Source: Candidatus Helarchaeota archaeon (lineage in GTDB: Archaea > Asgardarchaeota > Lokiarchaeia > Helarchaeales > HEL-GB-A). From it: a stretch of DNA of 46,091 bases. A program made the translations under genes and the position numbers. Of the stretch, positions 1 through 8,851 are shown piece after piece (position 1 is the first letter of the stretch; the number at the start of each line of letters is the position of its first letter). Below the pieces are notes generated by a model that saw only the letters and a list, made by a program, of their open reading frames with translations, was not told where the DNA came from and searched no databases. The stretch covers positions 1 to 46,091 of the forward strand of contig JAEOSY010000149.1 of NCBI GenBank assembly GCA_016840125.1, written 5' to 3'.

Positions 1-146
1 ACCAATGGAGAGTACATCTGCCTTCCCCCAAAATAACTTTGCATCAAAATTTTTACAGATCTATAATTTTTACTTGCAATAACTCTTTCTTTAATTGCAT
101 AGAATTTTCCAATTTAAAAAATATAGTGAATGTAAGCAGCTGACTT

Positions 147-419
147 TTACCCTTTAAGTTGTCGTGCTGCTGCTTCAATATCAGGTGTATTCGTTGCTAA
201 CCTATTAATGGCACTCTTCATATCTTTTATAAATAACGTTCTAAATTTAGGTTCATTCAAAATCTTTGTCACAATTTTGTCGATGGAGCTAATAGAAACA
301 TCGAGATTCGCTAATTTCTTGAGATTCTCTATTACCGGAGTAACAGCAGAGGTCCCTATCCTGATACTTAATTTTTGCTTCAATTGACCAATATGATCGT
401 GTGCTCTTCTATTTGGCAT
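147..419 (-). CDS. small hypothetical protein, 90 aa
   Basis: I do not recognise the family. The product is basic and predicted helical, with no Cys motif, signal peptide or membrane segment. A GGAGATGA Shine-Dalgarno-like stretch sits a few bases before the ATG, which supports a real gene. It is isolated: nothing precedes it for about 780 bp on its 5' side, and the window edge lies beyond its 3' end. The Arg/Lys-rich N-terminus could suit nucleic-acid contact, but that is only inference. Confidence 0.55.
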   Translation of the reverse strand: MPNRRAHDHIGQLKQKLSIRIGTSAVTPVIENLKKLANLDVSISSIDKIVTKILNEPKFRTLFIKDMKSAINRLATNTPDIEAAARQLKG

Positions 420-1199
420 TCAATCATCTCCAATTTGATTTTTTAAAATTACTATGTAAAAGTCATTAAATGTGTATTTAACTGTTTTATTCAGACTTTG
501 TTCTTCCAACAATCAATGAAAGTTCACTTAAATTTTGCCATAATGGAGCAATACTATTTTTCTCGATTTAGATAATTATCTTATTAAATAAAATCGATGG
601 AAATTTTATCCATCTTTTTTCTTTAGCTTTCTAAATAGTCTTTCTCTTTTTGCATGTGTTCCTCTTGTATGTGACGTTTCTTAGCATTAATTTTATTTAA
701 GGAATAACCGCTTATCGCCAATTTAAAGCAAAACAAATTAAAGCAAAACGTTTCCCACCTGAAGTGTATTAAGATTGAGATTTTCATCAATCAGGAGTCA
801 AGATAAGAAAGGTTTTAAGATGTCTCAGCCATTAGATTTCTCGTCTTTATCTCTTAGCGTCACGATTCCGATCCGTCTCGTGTCATCATCGACATATCTT
901 AAAAGTTACTCTTCTGATTGATGGATTCACACGCCAGTATAATTCACTCATTTCTAAGATAAATTTAAACACCCCTAGCAATCCATACAATCTCAGATCC
1001 ATCCATATTAACCTCGTTGATTGGATTTATAAAAATACTTGAATCCTTTCGTGATGCGCAAATCGCTAAAAAAGAAAACCTAATAAATTCTTCTATCTAA
1101 TCCTCATGAGTAACGGTGAATACAATTAGCTTCCTCTATATTAATTTTAATTTCAGAGGACGATATGGTTGTAACAACTCTCAATAAAAAGGGAACGGC
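420..1199. other. gene-free stretch of about 780 bp
   Basis: No convincing gene is visible on either strand. It is AT-rich except for a more GC-balanced core around 825-890, which lies inside an imperfect inverted repeat (785-923). A 33-codon frame (820-921), with an AAAGG stretch 8 nt before its ATG, runs through that repeat. It is probably incidental, because its first and last codons fall in the repeat arms. The right end carries the leader of the radical SAM gene. Confidence 0.5.
785..923. repeat. imperfect inverted repeat, possible structured RNA or miniature element
   Basis: CATCAATCAG (785-794) is repeated inverted as CTGATTGATG (914-923). TTTTAAGATGTC (813-824) is repeated inverted, with a 2-nt insertion, as GACATATCTTAAAA (891-904). 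The two helices are collinear and would form one long interrupted stem around a core of about 66 nt. That core has its own CACGA...TCGTG hairpin potential. There is no target-site duplication and no second copy in the window, so a mobile origin is not shown. Confidence 0.5.
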
Positions 1200-2072
1200 A
1201 TGGCAAAGTTTTATCCGATGGCAATGATTAACATCACGAACCGATGCACGTTAAAATGCAAGCACTGCTTTGTGTTTCGCGAGAACAATCCAAATCGGCC
1301 CACAAAACAAAATGAAATGCCAGCTGAAGTGATGATCAACCAGATCAAGAGATATCGGCGTAAGCATGGGATTTTTACGATGGTCTGGATGGGTGGCGAG
1401 CCACTTCTACGGAAAGATGTGTTACAATTAGGGGTTAAATTATTCCCCCGAAATGTAATTACTACCAATGGGACCATTCCATTCATAAATTTAGGTCCCA
1501 AAATCAAGTGGTCTGTTTCTCTTGATGGACCTGAAGAGATCAATGATGAAATCCGAGGTAATGGTTGTTTTCAGAAGGTCATCTCGAATCTTACCACTCT
1601 ACCTGATGACTTTACTGGCGACCTGCAATGTATTTGTGTCGTGAGTAAAAAGAACGAACACTGTTTTGAGGAATTAATTGATGTGCTACGTCGGGAAACA
1701 CCTTTTAGAGGTATCGTTTTCTCATTTTATGCCCCACATAAAAACGACTCAACCGACCTGGCTTGGCAAACGCTTCAAGAACGCGACTCGGCTGTAAAAA
1801 AAGCCCTTGCCTTGAAGAAGAAATATCCTCAATATGTCCTCAATAGAGAACTTGGTTTAGAATTAATGCTCTCCCCAAATGCGTTAGAAATAACAAATAA
1901 TTGCCCCATTAAACGTTTCTTTCTTCCCCTCTATTTAGGTGACGATGGATTCGAGCATCCTTATTGTTGTTATGGAAATGACGTGAATTGTGATCTATGT
2001 GGTGCATGGGGAGCTTTTCAGATCGCCGCTATGATGAAGCAGGACCCTGATTTCCCCTTCCATTTCATTTAA
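1200..2072 (+). CDS. radical SAM protein
   Basis: A radical SAM enzyme of 290 aa. The cluster-binding motif CTLKCKHC (C-x3-C-x2-C) lies near residues 16-23, followed by the GGEP SAM-contact motif near 65-68 and a SVSLDGP strand. The C-terminal part holds further Cys (HPYCCYGNDVNCDLCGAW), resembling a reduced SPASM/twitch auxiliary cluster region. The ATG is preceded by AAGGGAA at a good distance. An earlier ATG at about 1165 is in another frame. It stands alone on its strand, so the substrate cannot be inferred; peptide or cofactor modification are both possible. Confidence 0.85.
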   Translation: MAKFYPMAMINITNRCTLKCKHCFVFRENNPNRPTKQNEMPAEVMINQIKRYRRKHGIFTMVWMGGEPLLRKDVLQLGVKLFPRNVITTNGTIPFINLGPKIKWSVSLDGPEEINDEIRGNGCFQKVISNLTTLPDDFTGDLQCICVVSKKNEHCFEELIDVLRRETPFRGIVFSFYAPHKNDSTDLAWQTLQERDSAVKKALALKKKYPQYVLNRELGLELMLSPNALEITNNCPIKRFFLPLYLGDDGFEHPYCCYGNDVNCDLCGAWGAFQIAAMMKQDPDFPFHFI

Positions 2073-2349
2073 GCGCAGATAAATTAATACAATAATTATT
2101 TTCCTGAGTTTGCCCTTTAATTGTCATTTAAAAAGCGATTCAATCTTTTCTCGTTGTAAAATATACAGAGAGTGAAATAGAGTATTAAACTCAGTCCATA
2201 ATATAATCATAAATTAGCTCTAAAAGCAGATGATTTTATATATCAGTTTATATTTAATCAGAACTCGTCTGAAAATTTTATTTTAGCATTTTAAATTGTA
2301 AATAACAAAAAATAAAACCAGATTTGATTAGAGGTTAGAGGAGAGTAAC

Positions 2350-5196
2350 ATGCGGAAAATTTGGAAGTCTATTTCAGCCCTATTATTCCTTTCAATGTTG
2401 ATGATGACGTTTTGCAGCGTGAATCGCCCTGTAAATTCGGTATTAACAAATAACTCTGACACCTTGTTAATCATAAGGGCGGATCCACCCTTTTCTATTG
2501 ATGGCAATGCGGAATTAAATGCGACCGCGACGGCAGGGAATGGAACGCTTGGGAATCCCTATATTCTTGAGAATTATATTATCAATGCCAGCGGGTTTGG
2601 TACTCATGGGATCTCGATAAAGAACACCGACGCCTACTTCATCCTCCGCAACTGCACTATTTTTGCCACAGATACGGGGTTGCACGGGATTCGGCTCGAA
2701 AATAGCATTCATGGAATCCTCACGAATAATACGATTTCTAACACTACTTGGGGCATTTCGTTGGACCAATCGGACAATAATACGCTGAGCTTCAACAACG
2801 CCAGTTTTAATGAGCAAGGCATTAATTTGCAATGGTGCGATTTTAACACGCTGACCAACAACACGATTCATAACAATACAGGACTTGTAGATTATTCTGG
2901 AAATGGTGTCTGTTTAGGCAATAGCTCATCGAATAACACGCTGGCCAACAACACCATCTATAATAATTCTGGAGGAGTAGGATTTCAAGAATATTCTGGA
3001 ATTGGAATTCTCCTTAATTCATACAGTAATGATAACATTTTAACTGATAACACCATCTATGATAATACTGGAGGATTTGGACATTTTTCTGGAGATGGTA
3101 TTTGTTTCTTTGAATATTGTTCTGATAACACGGTCGCCAACAACACCATCTATAACAATTCCGGAATTTTCGGAGATTGGTCTGGAATTGGAATTTTGCT
3201 CTGGTCTTCTTGTAATGATAACAAAGTTACCAACAACACGATTCATGGACATTCTGGAGCAGGGGGAATAGAACAAGGAATGGGCATCTGTGTAATTTAT
3301 TCAGTGATGAACACGCTGGCCAATAACACGATTTATGACAATGTAGGCGCGGGAGTTGCTGGAGGAATTTGTATCCAAACAGGTCATAATAACACGATGA
3401 TCTCCAACACTATCTATAACAACACGAAAACTGGTATAGTTTTATGGAATACCGAGGATAATGATGTCATTTGCAATCAGATCACGTTTAATGAAGAATA
3501 TGGAATATCCATACTTTCTGGGCAGGATAACTTCCTTTATCGCAACCTGATCTGGTTTAATACCCCTGATCAAATTTCGGATACAGGAACTAATACTACT
3601 TTATCCGAGAATCTACTTGATATTAATGGTGATCTCGATGGCGATGGGCTGCTAAATGGCGAAGAGTTGGCGTGGGGGACGAGTCCGTTCCTGAATGACA
3701 CAGATGCGGATTTAATACCAGATGGCTGGGAGGTAGATAATTCGTTGAATCCCCTAAATGCCTCGGATGCGTTAGACGATTTTGAACCAGATGGACTCAC
3801 GAACCTTGCCGAATATAATTGGGGAACCAATCTGACCAACCCCGACACGGATGATGACGGGCTCACGGATGGCGCGGAAGTTCTTACCTATCTCACGAAC
3901 GCGACCAACCCCGACACGGATGGCGATGGGCTTAACGATACTGCCGAATTGTTTACCTACGGCACGAACGCGACTGATTCCGACACGGATGGCGATGGGC
4001 TTAACGATACTGCCGAATTGTTTACCTACAGCACGAATGCGACTGATTCCGACACGGACGGCGACGGGCTCACGGATGGCGCGGAGATTCTTACCTATCT
4101 CACGAACGCGACTGATTCCGACACGGACGGTGATGGGCTCACGGATGGCGCGGAAATTCTTACCTATCTCACGAACGCGACCAACCCCGACACGGATGGC
4201 GACGGGCTCAATGATACTGCCGAATTGTTTACCCACGGCACGAACGCGACTGATTCCGATACGGACGGTGACGGGCTCACTGATGGTGAGGAAATTCTTA
4301 CCTATCTCACGAACGCGACTAATTCCGATACGGACGGTGACGGGCTCACTGATAGCGCGGAGATTCTTACCTATCTCACGAACGCGACCAACCCTGATAC
4401 GGACGGCGACGGGCTCAACGATACTGCCGAATTGTTTTCATACGGCACGAACGCGACCAACCCTGACACGGACGGCGATGGGCTCAATGATACTGCCGAA
4501 TTGTTTTCATACGGCACGAACGCGACCAATTCCGACACGGATGGTGACGGGCTCAACGACACCGCAGAACTGTTTATATATTTTACCAATGCAACCAATT
4601 CGGACACTGATAATGATTTAATGTTCGATGGCTGGGAGGTCCAAAATCTACTAAATCCATTGAATCAAATTGATGCTTTAGTCGATTATGACGGGGATGG
4701 GCTGAAAAACCTTGAAGAACTAATTTTTAATACAGATCCAAGGAACCGAGATTCAGATAATGACGGATTTTCCGATGGAACCGAGGTTGCCGCTGGCACC
4801 AATCCCTTAGATCAACATGATTTCCCAAGCACTCCTGCTCCAGGATCTGAAAGTATCTTGCTCGAACTTTCAATTCTTGTTGGATGTATAGTACTTGCCG
4901 CGGCACTCGTAGTGTTGGGCATGCTTATTCGGTCCCGCCCTGTCGTTTCCCCGCCCCCAAAACAGAAAACAACTGTTTCGAAAAAGCCCACTGAAGACAC
5001 TCAATTAACCCCTCTAAATAGTGTCAAACCGAAGCCCTCCAAGAAACTCCTTAAAACTAAACAAAGCTCCCAACTTGAAAAATTGCAAAAACGACTAGAT
5101 AAGCTTGAAGCCGCGTATAACCAAGGGGAAATTTCTCAAAGCTCGTATGAAACGCTTAAGAAGGATTTAATCCGAAGAATGAAAAACGGTTTGTAG
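2350..5196 (+). CDS. large surface protein: NosD-like beta-helix, TSP3-like repeats, TM anchor
   Basis: A 948-aa type-I surface protein. Residues 1-30 form a signal peptide. About residues 60-425 are parallel beta-helix repeats of NosD/PbH1 type, with recurrent NNTIYNN and LANNTI steps. About 425-830 are acidic Ca-binding repeats of thrombospondin-3 type (DTDGDGL), eleven of them nearly identical 23-mers. A membrane segment lies near 836-860. The tail is about 86 residues, basic, and ends in a short helical hairpin of SHOCT-like appearance (LEKLQKRLDKLEAAYNQGEI). N-x-T sequons are very abundant, so heavy N-glycosylation is likely. The start has GGAG 7-9 nt upstream. Likely role: cell-surface adhesion or carbohydrate binding; the cytoplasmic hairpin suggests a link to an internal partner. 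Confidence 0.85.
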   Translation: MRKIWKSISALLFLSMLMMTFCSVNRPVNSVLTNNSDTLLIIRADPPFSIDGNAELNATATAGNGTLGNPYILENYIINASGFGTHGISIKNTDAYFILRNCTIFATDTGLHGIRLENSIHGILTNNTISNTTWGISLDQSDNNTLSFNNASFNEQGINLQWCDFNTLTNNTIHNNTGLVDYSGNGVCLGNSSSNNTLANNTIYNNSGGVGFQEYSGIGILLNSYSNDNILTDNTIYDNTGGFGHFSGDGICFFEYCSDNTVANNTIYNNSGIFGDWSGIGILLWSSCNDNKVTNNTIHGHSGAGGIEQGMGICVIYSVMNTLANNTIYDNVGAGVAGGICIQTGHNNTMISNTIYNNTKTGIVLWNTEDNDVICNQITFNEEYGISILSGQDNFLYRNLIWFNTPDQISDTGTNTTLSENLLDINGDLDGDGLLNGEELAWGTSPFLNDTDADLIPDGWEVDNSLNPLNASDALDDFEPDGLTNLAEYNWGTNLTNPDTDDDGLTDGAEVLTYLTNATNPDTDGDGLNDTAELFTYGTNATDSDTDGDGLNDTAELFTYSTNATDSDTDGDGLTDGAEILTYLTNATDSDTDGDGLTDGAEILTYLTNATNPDTDGDGLNDTAELFTHGTNATDSDTDGDGLTDGEEILTYLTNATNSDTDGDGLTDSAEILTYLTNATNPDTDGDGLNDTAELFSYGTNATNPDTDGDGLNDTAELFSYGTNATNSDTDGDGLNDTAELFIYFTNATNSDTDNDLMFDGWEVQNLLNPLNQIDALVDYDGDGLKNLEELIFNTDPRNRDSDNDGFSDGTEVAAGTNPLDQHDFPSTPAPGSESILLELSILVGCIVLAAALVVLGMLIRSRPVVSPPPKQKTTVSKKPTEDTQLTPLNSVKPKPSKKLLKTKQSSQLEKLQKRLDKLEAAYNQGEISQSSYETLKKDLIRRMKNGL
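3844..4602 (+). repeat. eleven tandem 69-bp coding repeats
   Basis: Eleven uninterrupted units of exactly 69 bp (759 bp) encode 23-residue DTDGDGL modules. Two unit types mix: one reads LTDGAEILTYLTNAT, the other LNDTAELFTYGTNAT. Every unit has an NAT sequon and the second type also has NDT. The near identity at DNA level opens long spurious frames on both strands. The mosaic of two types suggests recent expansion by unequal recombination. Confidence 0.95.
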
Positions 5197-5344
5197 TGGT
5201 GTCTTAAGCTGGAGGTTAAGGAGAAATTTTAATCTATAGAAATAAGATTATATCCAATTATTCAGCTGAAAATAAAGATCTCAAACACTAATATGAAGAT
5301 TGAAACCACTAATACTCTAATTCTCTCAGTATTACTCTCTTATC

Positions 5345-5398
5345 CCTTCAAAATAGTTTTAAGGTAAAACTACATCCTTCAAAATAGTTTTAAGGTAA
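5345..5398. promoter_or_regulatory. duplicated 23-bp palindromic element, probable operator
   Basis: The 23-bp sequence starting CCTTCAAAATAGTTTTAAGG occurs identically at 5345-5367 and 5376-5398, centres 31 bp (three helical turns) apart. Each copy is itself an imperfect palindrome (CCTT-n-AAAA..TTTT-n-AAGG). The second copy ends 40 bp before the ATG of the DUF2148 ferredoxin gene. The arrangement suits cooperative binding of a dimeric regulator. Confidence 0.6.
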
Positions 5399-5438
5399 TA
5401 AAAAGATATTTGAGTGAAAAGGATTAGAGTTGTAAAAT

Positions 5439-5984
5439 ATGCCCCTAATAAATGGACCTGATTCAGAACAAGAAGTAATTATTGAATTGGCGAAAATGAT
5501 GTTAATATCTGCACGAACAGCCCCGAAATCGAAAGGGCTAGATACAATTACTACCGCCATTCTAACAGGCAAAGAGAAAACTGACATCGCGGAAAAGATG
5601 AGGTCATACGCTTCACAGAAGGGTGATACGTGGTATCGGGATGCAAAGAATATAGAGGAATCCGCAGCGCTTATTCTATTAGGAGTGAAAGGCGTACCCA
5701 TCGATTTACAGAACTGTGGTCACTGTGGTTTTAACACATGTGAGGAATTGACTGACGTTCGGAAAAAAACCCAAGAAAAAAAACCTTGTTGCATGTTTAA
5801 ACATTTGGATCTGGGTATTGCATTAGGATCCGCTGTGAAAACTGCATCAATTCACAATGTCGACTGCCGAATCATGTACCGCCCTGGTAGAGCTGCCCGT
5901 GAACTGGGATTCTTACCAGATACAGATTTAATAATTACCATCCCCTTATCTGCCAGTGGTAAGAGTATATTTTTTGATCGGTAG
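5439..5984 (+). CDS. DUF2148-family ferredoxin-domain protein
   Basis: A 181-aa protein matching the DUF2148 family, known in archaea and anaerobic bacteria. N-terminal part: an SARTAPKSKGLDTI-type strand. Middle: the NCGHCGFNTCEE motif near residues 92-103 (C-G-x-C-G-x3-C), with further Cys near 118-119 and 139. These are likely to bind a 4Fe-4S cluster. No transmembrane segment. The duplicated palindrome 40-94 bp upstream suggests dedicated transcriptional control. The biochemical role of the family is unknown to me; redox sensing or electron transfer is inference. Confidence 0.8.
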   Translation: MPLINGPDSEQEVIIELAKMMLISARTAPKSKGLDTITTAILTGKEKTDIAEKMRSYASQKGDTWYRDAKNIEESAALILLGVKGVPIDLQNCGHCGFNTCEELTDVRKKTQEKKPCCMFKHLDLGIALGSAVKTASIHNVDCRIMYRPGRAARELGFLPDTDLIITIPLSASGKSIFFDR

Positions 5985-6068
5985 ATGCTTAAAAAGTTAA
6001 AGACAGATCGGAAAAACATTTATGTTGATAGTAAATCTTAGTATCTATAGACTTGAGAGGCGATTAAA

Positions 6069-6377
6069 ATGAGTAAAGAGAAAATGGTTGAGCTTTTAAC
6101 AAATGCCACGAAACCTGGCGTTCCTGCCGTCGTGATAAATACGAAAGATTATATCTACTGCCTTATCGCGAATGATGCTGAATTATCCTCATGGAAGGAA
6201 GCCTCAATGACCTTTCCTGATGGTTCTTTAGAGGAAAAAGATATCCCTGCTGGAAAAGCCCTAATGCTTCTCATCGAGGAATTAACTAAAGGACTACCCG
6301 GGTATGTAGATAATTTACCAATCGCCAAAAATGAAGGCGAAATTGGCGCAGCTATCGAACGAGTCAATTCCTTATAA
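6069..6377 (+). CDS. hypothetical protein, 102 aa
   Basis: Unrecognised small soluble protein, acidic, alpha/beta in appearance, with one Cys and no metal motif. A GAGAGGCGAT ribosome-binding region precedes the ATG. It follows the DUF2148 gene by 84 bp on the same strand and may share its transcript. A T-run lies about 85 bp past the stop, before the converging thiD. Confidence 0.6.
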   Translation: MSKEKMVELLTNATKPGVPAVVINTKDYIYCLIANDAELSSWKEASMTFPDGSLEEKDIPAGKALMLLIEELTKGLPGYVDNLPIAKNEGEIGAAIERVNSL

Positions 6378-6462
6378 TGAAATTATTTTTTGTTCTTAAA
6401 AATCCTTGAATTTATCTATAAGTAGAATTTCTTCCTTTTCTTTATTCTTGAACGGAATTACC

Positions 6463-6471
6463 TTTTTTTTT
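6463..6471 (+). terminator. poly-T tract after the DUF2148/hypothetical unit
   Basis: Nine consecutive T on the plus strand lie between the convergent genes ending at 6377 and 6482. Archaeal termination commonly uses such T-runs without a hairpin. Assignment rests on position only. Confidence 0.45.
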
Positions 6472-6481
6472 CTATTTTAAT

Positions 6482-7270
6482 TTAAAGTATATTGTAGAAT
6501 GGGTTAATAGGGGGTGTGCCATGTCCGATTTTAAGAAGATCTGGGTAAATTTTTTCCAAATATTGTTCTGCAAGCTCGACGGATTCATATAAATCATACT
6601 GTAAAGCTAAATTTGCTGTGATAGCAGCGGATAAAACACAGCCTGAACCGTGCCGATCTTGCTTTGAAACCCTCTCCTTGATGAACTTTTTCTGGGTTCC
6701 ATCTTTCAGCAGCAATAAATCCATAACCTTATTCGAATCTAGATGTCCTCCCTTGATTAGAACCGCTTTCAAACCATTTATTATAAATTTTTCAGCAGCC
6801 TCTAACATATTTTCTTCTGATTTAATTTTAATTTTTGAAAATTCTTCGGCCTCATAAATGTTTGGTGTAACAATTGTTGATATGGGAAAAAGTCGCGTTG
6901 CTAATACATCAATTGCAGGCGGCTCTAATAAATTACATCCAGTTCCTGCCTTGATTACCGGATCTACTACTATCGGCACTTTTAATCTCCCGATCTTAAC
7001 CTCAATAAGCTCAATTATGTCTTTAGATAATATCATTCCCGTCTTTATTGCAGCAATTGAAAGATCTTCCAACAAAGTATCTAATTGTTCTTCGATTACT
7101 TTTAATGGGACCTTAAAAATATCCGCGATTTTAACAGTACTCTGGGCCGTAATTGCCGTGATAACACTTACCCCATACACCTTGTGGGCTGCAAAAGTTT
7201 TGAGATCTGCTTGGATTCCAGCCCCTGCACTTGGATCCGAACCTGCAATTGTTAACGCAATTCTTTCTAT
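6482..7270 (-). CDS. thiD: hydroxymethylpyrimidine/phosphomethylpyrimidine kinase, abnormal start
   Basis: Phosphorylates HMP and HMP-P in thiamine synthesis (ribokinase-like fold). The N-terminal signature IAGSDPSAGAGIQADLKT and the C-terminal anion-hole motif GSGC (about residues 208-211) are both present. Residue numbering here assumes initiation at an AUA at 7270, preceded by GAGGG. That start gives 262 aa, the normal family length. No ATG, GTG or TTG exists in frame upstream of the signature: an ATG at 7306 is followed two codons later by TAG (7298-7300). The first ordinary start codon (GTG, 7180) would remove the signature. So this is either a rare-codon start, a recent nonsense mutation, or a sequence error. 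No thiamine riboswitch was seen. Confidence 0.85.
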   Translation of the reverse strand: MERIALTIAGSDPSAGAGIQADLKTFAAHKVYGVSVITAITAQSTVKIADIFKVPLKVIEEQLDTLLEDLSIAAIKTGMILSKDIIELIEVKIGRLKVPIVVDPVIKAGTGCNLLEPPAIDVLATRLFPISTIVTPNIYEAEEFSKIKIKSEENMLEAAEKFIINGLKAVLIKGGHLDSNKVMDLLLLKDGTQKKFIKERVSKQDRHGSGCVLSAAITANLALQYDLYESVELAEQYLEKIYPDLLKIGHGTPPINPFYNIL

Positions 7271-7340
7271 TTTTATCCCTCGAATTGTGACACGAATCTA
7301 ATCCATAATTATATTATATATTAAACTGTATTCAGTTAAT

Positions 7341-7763
7341 ATGTATTTGTTGGAAGTTAACGTAGGAGACCAACGCTTTCGAGAAACCCAAAAACTCTTG
7401 CTGTATGGGACATGCCTGCCTGACCGCTATCCGGAAATTTTTGAGAAATTCTCTGCAGGTAGGACTCCAATCCAGGCATGTCTTGAGGATCTCCATATGG
7501 ATCATGTGGGTTACAAGCTTGTTAACATCATAAAATACTCTAAAATTAAGGAATTAACTATTTTAACTATTGATGGTAGTCCACATTGCTATCAATTACA
7601 GGTTTTGGGACAGGATATCAAGCGGCACTTTGCTCCTGAGGTTGAAGTGTCACATTACGTCATAGAAAAGGGAGTTCTGCACGAAATTTCTTATCAAGCG
7701 ATAACTGTGGCGCGTCACCTGCACCGAGTCCAGAAGTTACTAAATAATAGGAATGAGAAATAG
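7341..7763 (+). CDS. hypothetical protein, 140 aa
   Basis: Not recognised. A soluble alpha/beta protein with a conspicuous ILTIDGSPHCYQLQ stretch near residues 75-88 and a helical C-terminus rich in His/Arg. There are only three Cys (near 25, 47 and 84) and no obvious cluster motif. It is divergent from thiD, with 70 bp between the AUA start and this ATG, and is followed directly by a 9-T terminator. It appears monocistronic. Confidence 0.6.
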   Translation: MYLLEVNVGDQRFRETQKLLLYGTCLPDRYPEIFEKFSAGRTPIQACLEDLHMDHVGYKLVNIIKYSKIKELTILTIDGSPHCYQLQVLGQDIKRHFAPEVEVSHYVIEKGVLHEISYQAITVARHLHRVQKLLNNRNEK

Positions 7764-7765
7764 GG

Positions 7766-7774
7766 TTTTTTTTT
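7766..7774 (+). terminator. T9 tract directly after the 140-aa gene
   Basis: Nine T begin 3 nt after the TAG stop. This is typical of archaeal intrinsic termination, and it separates the gene from the convergent membrane protein gene ending at 7782. Confidence 0.55.
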
Positions 7775-7781
7775 GTTATAT

Positions 7782-8753
7782 TCAAGCATATTTTCCGCAG
7801 TTGTAACAGTAAAACCGCTCGTACTGTGCAATATACGTAGTGTTACGGTGACATTCGGGACAAGGAGGTCCAGGAGCGTTAGATAAAGTGCGAACAGCTG
7901 GATAACTCGTCCTACGAATTACTGATGGTCTCCGTGTCCTACGAATCACCTCTGGGATATACCCATCCACTTTATTAATTCGTGAGTATAAGAAGCTCCC
8001 ACTAACAACAATCAAAATTGTGAGGATTAAGCCGATAGTTGCAGCTCCGACATCTACAGAAGGGTGCGATGAGGTTAGTGCCATAATACTTCCCGCTACA
8101 CACAGGAGCCATGCAAATATACCGAAAATAAATCCCACGGTGCCAGAGGTATCACTCTCAGATGAGGCGAAAAACACGGTATTCAAAATGAAGACTGGGA
8201 TGAAAATGATTAGCCCAAAGTAAAAAAGAATTACAGGGATAACTAGAATATTGAGAAAAGCCATATTGAAAAGAAGTTGTATCACAACTATTAATGAAAT
8301 ATTGATTAGACCTGAAATAAACTTACTCTGATCTCTTGTGAAGTCCTTAAACTTCCAAATTCGTGCAAAACATAGAACTCCGGTAGCTATGAGAATACTA
8401 GGTAGAATTAACATAAGTATGGTTAAATAATGGATATTGGTATAATAGATTAAATTATTTACAGCTCCTGAAAGAATAAGCAGCCAACCAAAAACACCAA
8501 TACCAAATCCTGCTTGCCAAGTTGTTGTACTATCAGACGAGGCAATAAAAACTGTCATTAATATAAAACTCGGAATGAGAACAAGGAGACCGAAATATGT
8601 CACCATCCCTGCTCCCCCAGAAATATAGGTTCTGCTATAACAAGAGCCGCCCCCAACACAGTAGTCGAAGGGCATATATAAAAGAAGCCACGTAATCACA
8701 ATACATGTATCATATATCGCACCTAAAGTTATCGTTAAACTATCTTTTCCCAT
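7782..8753 (-). CDS. multi-pass membrane protein with C-terminal zinc ribbon
   Basis: About eight hydrophobic segments fill residues 10-255. They are arranged as two similar halves, each with an SSDSTT/SSESDT-type loop, so an internal duplication is likely. A basic Arg-rich linker follows, then a C-terminal zinc ribbon with two Cys pairs (CPECHRNT and CYNCGKY). I chose the ATG at 8753 because GGTGGAG lies 8 nt before it; a TTG six codons upstream has no such site. A cytoplasmic zinc ribbon on a membrane domain is common in Asgard and other archaeal proteins of unknown role. Confidence 0.7.
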   Translation of the reverse strand: MGKDSLTITLGAIYDTCIVITWLLLYMPFDYCVGGGSCYSRTYISGGAGMVTYFGLLVLIPSFILMTVFIASSDSTTTWQAGFGIGVFGWLLILSGAVNNLIYYTNIHYLTILMLILPSILIATGVLCFARIWKFKDFTRDQSKFISGLINISLIVVIQLLFNMAFLNILVIPVILFYFGLIIFIPVFILNTVFFASSESDTSGTVGFIFGIFAWLLCVAGSIMALTSSHPSVDVGAATIGLILTILIVVSGSFLYSRINKVDGYIPEVIRRTRRPSVIRRTSYPAVRTLSNAPGPPCPECHRNTTYIAQYERFYCYNCGKYA

Positions 8754-8851
8754 AAATAAGACTCCACCCAAGTGTCTAAGAATATTAAACGAGAGATACT
8801 ATTTAAATATATATGTTGATTGGTACTTCCCCCAAGAATTATCAAATACTA

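Noticed and set aside
820..921. A 33-codon gene in the 5' gene-free stretch
   Set aside because: Its ends coincide with the inverted-repeat arms, the peptide is low-complexity Ser-rich, and no homologous pattern is recognised.
3844..4602. Possible CRISPR or satellite array
   Set aside because: Repeats are contiguous, coding and of fixed 69-bp length, with no unique spacers and no cas genes nearby.
3772..4621. Long open frames on both strands inside the surface-protein gene
   Set aside because: They arise because the 69-bp repeat lacks stops in other frames. Their products are repetitive Arg/Ser/Val-rich text, and the beta-helix/TSP3 frame covers them fully.
7181..7270. Treating thiD as a truncated pseudogene beginning at GTG 7180
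   Set aside because: The missing N-terminal signature is fully encoded in frame just upstream and the total length is normal with the AUA start.
6858..7301. Plus-strand 147-aa frame opposite thiD
   Set aside because: It is the antisense shadow of a clearly conserved kinase.
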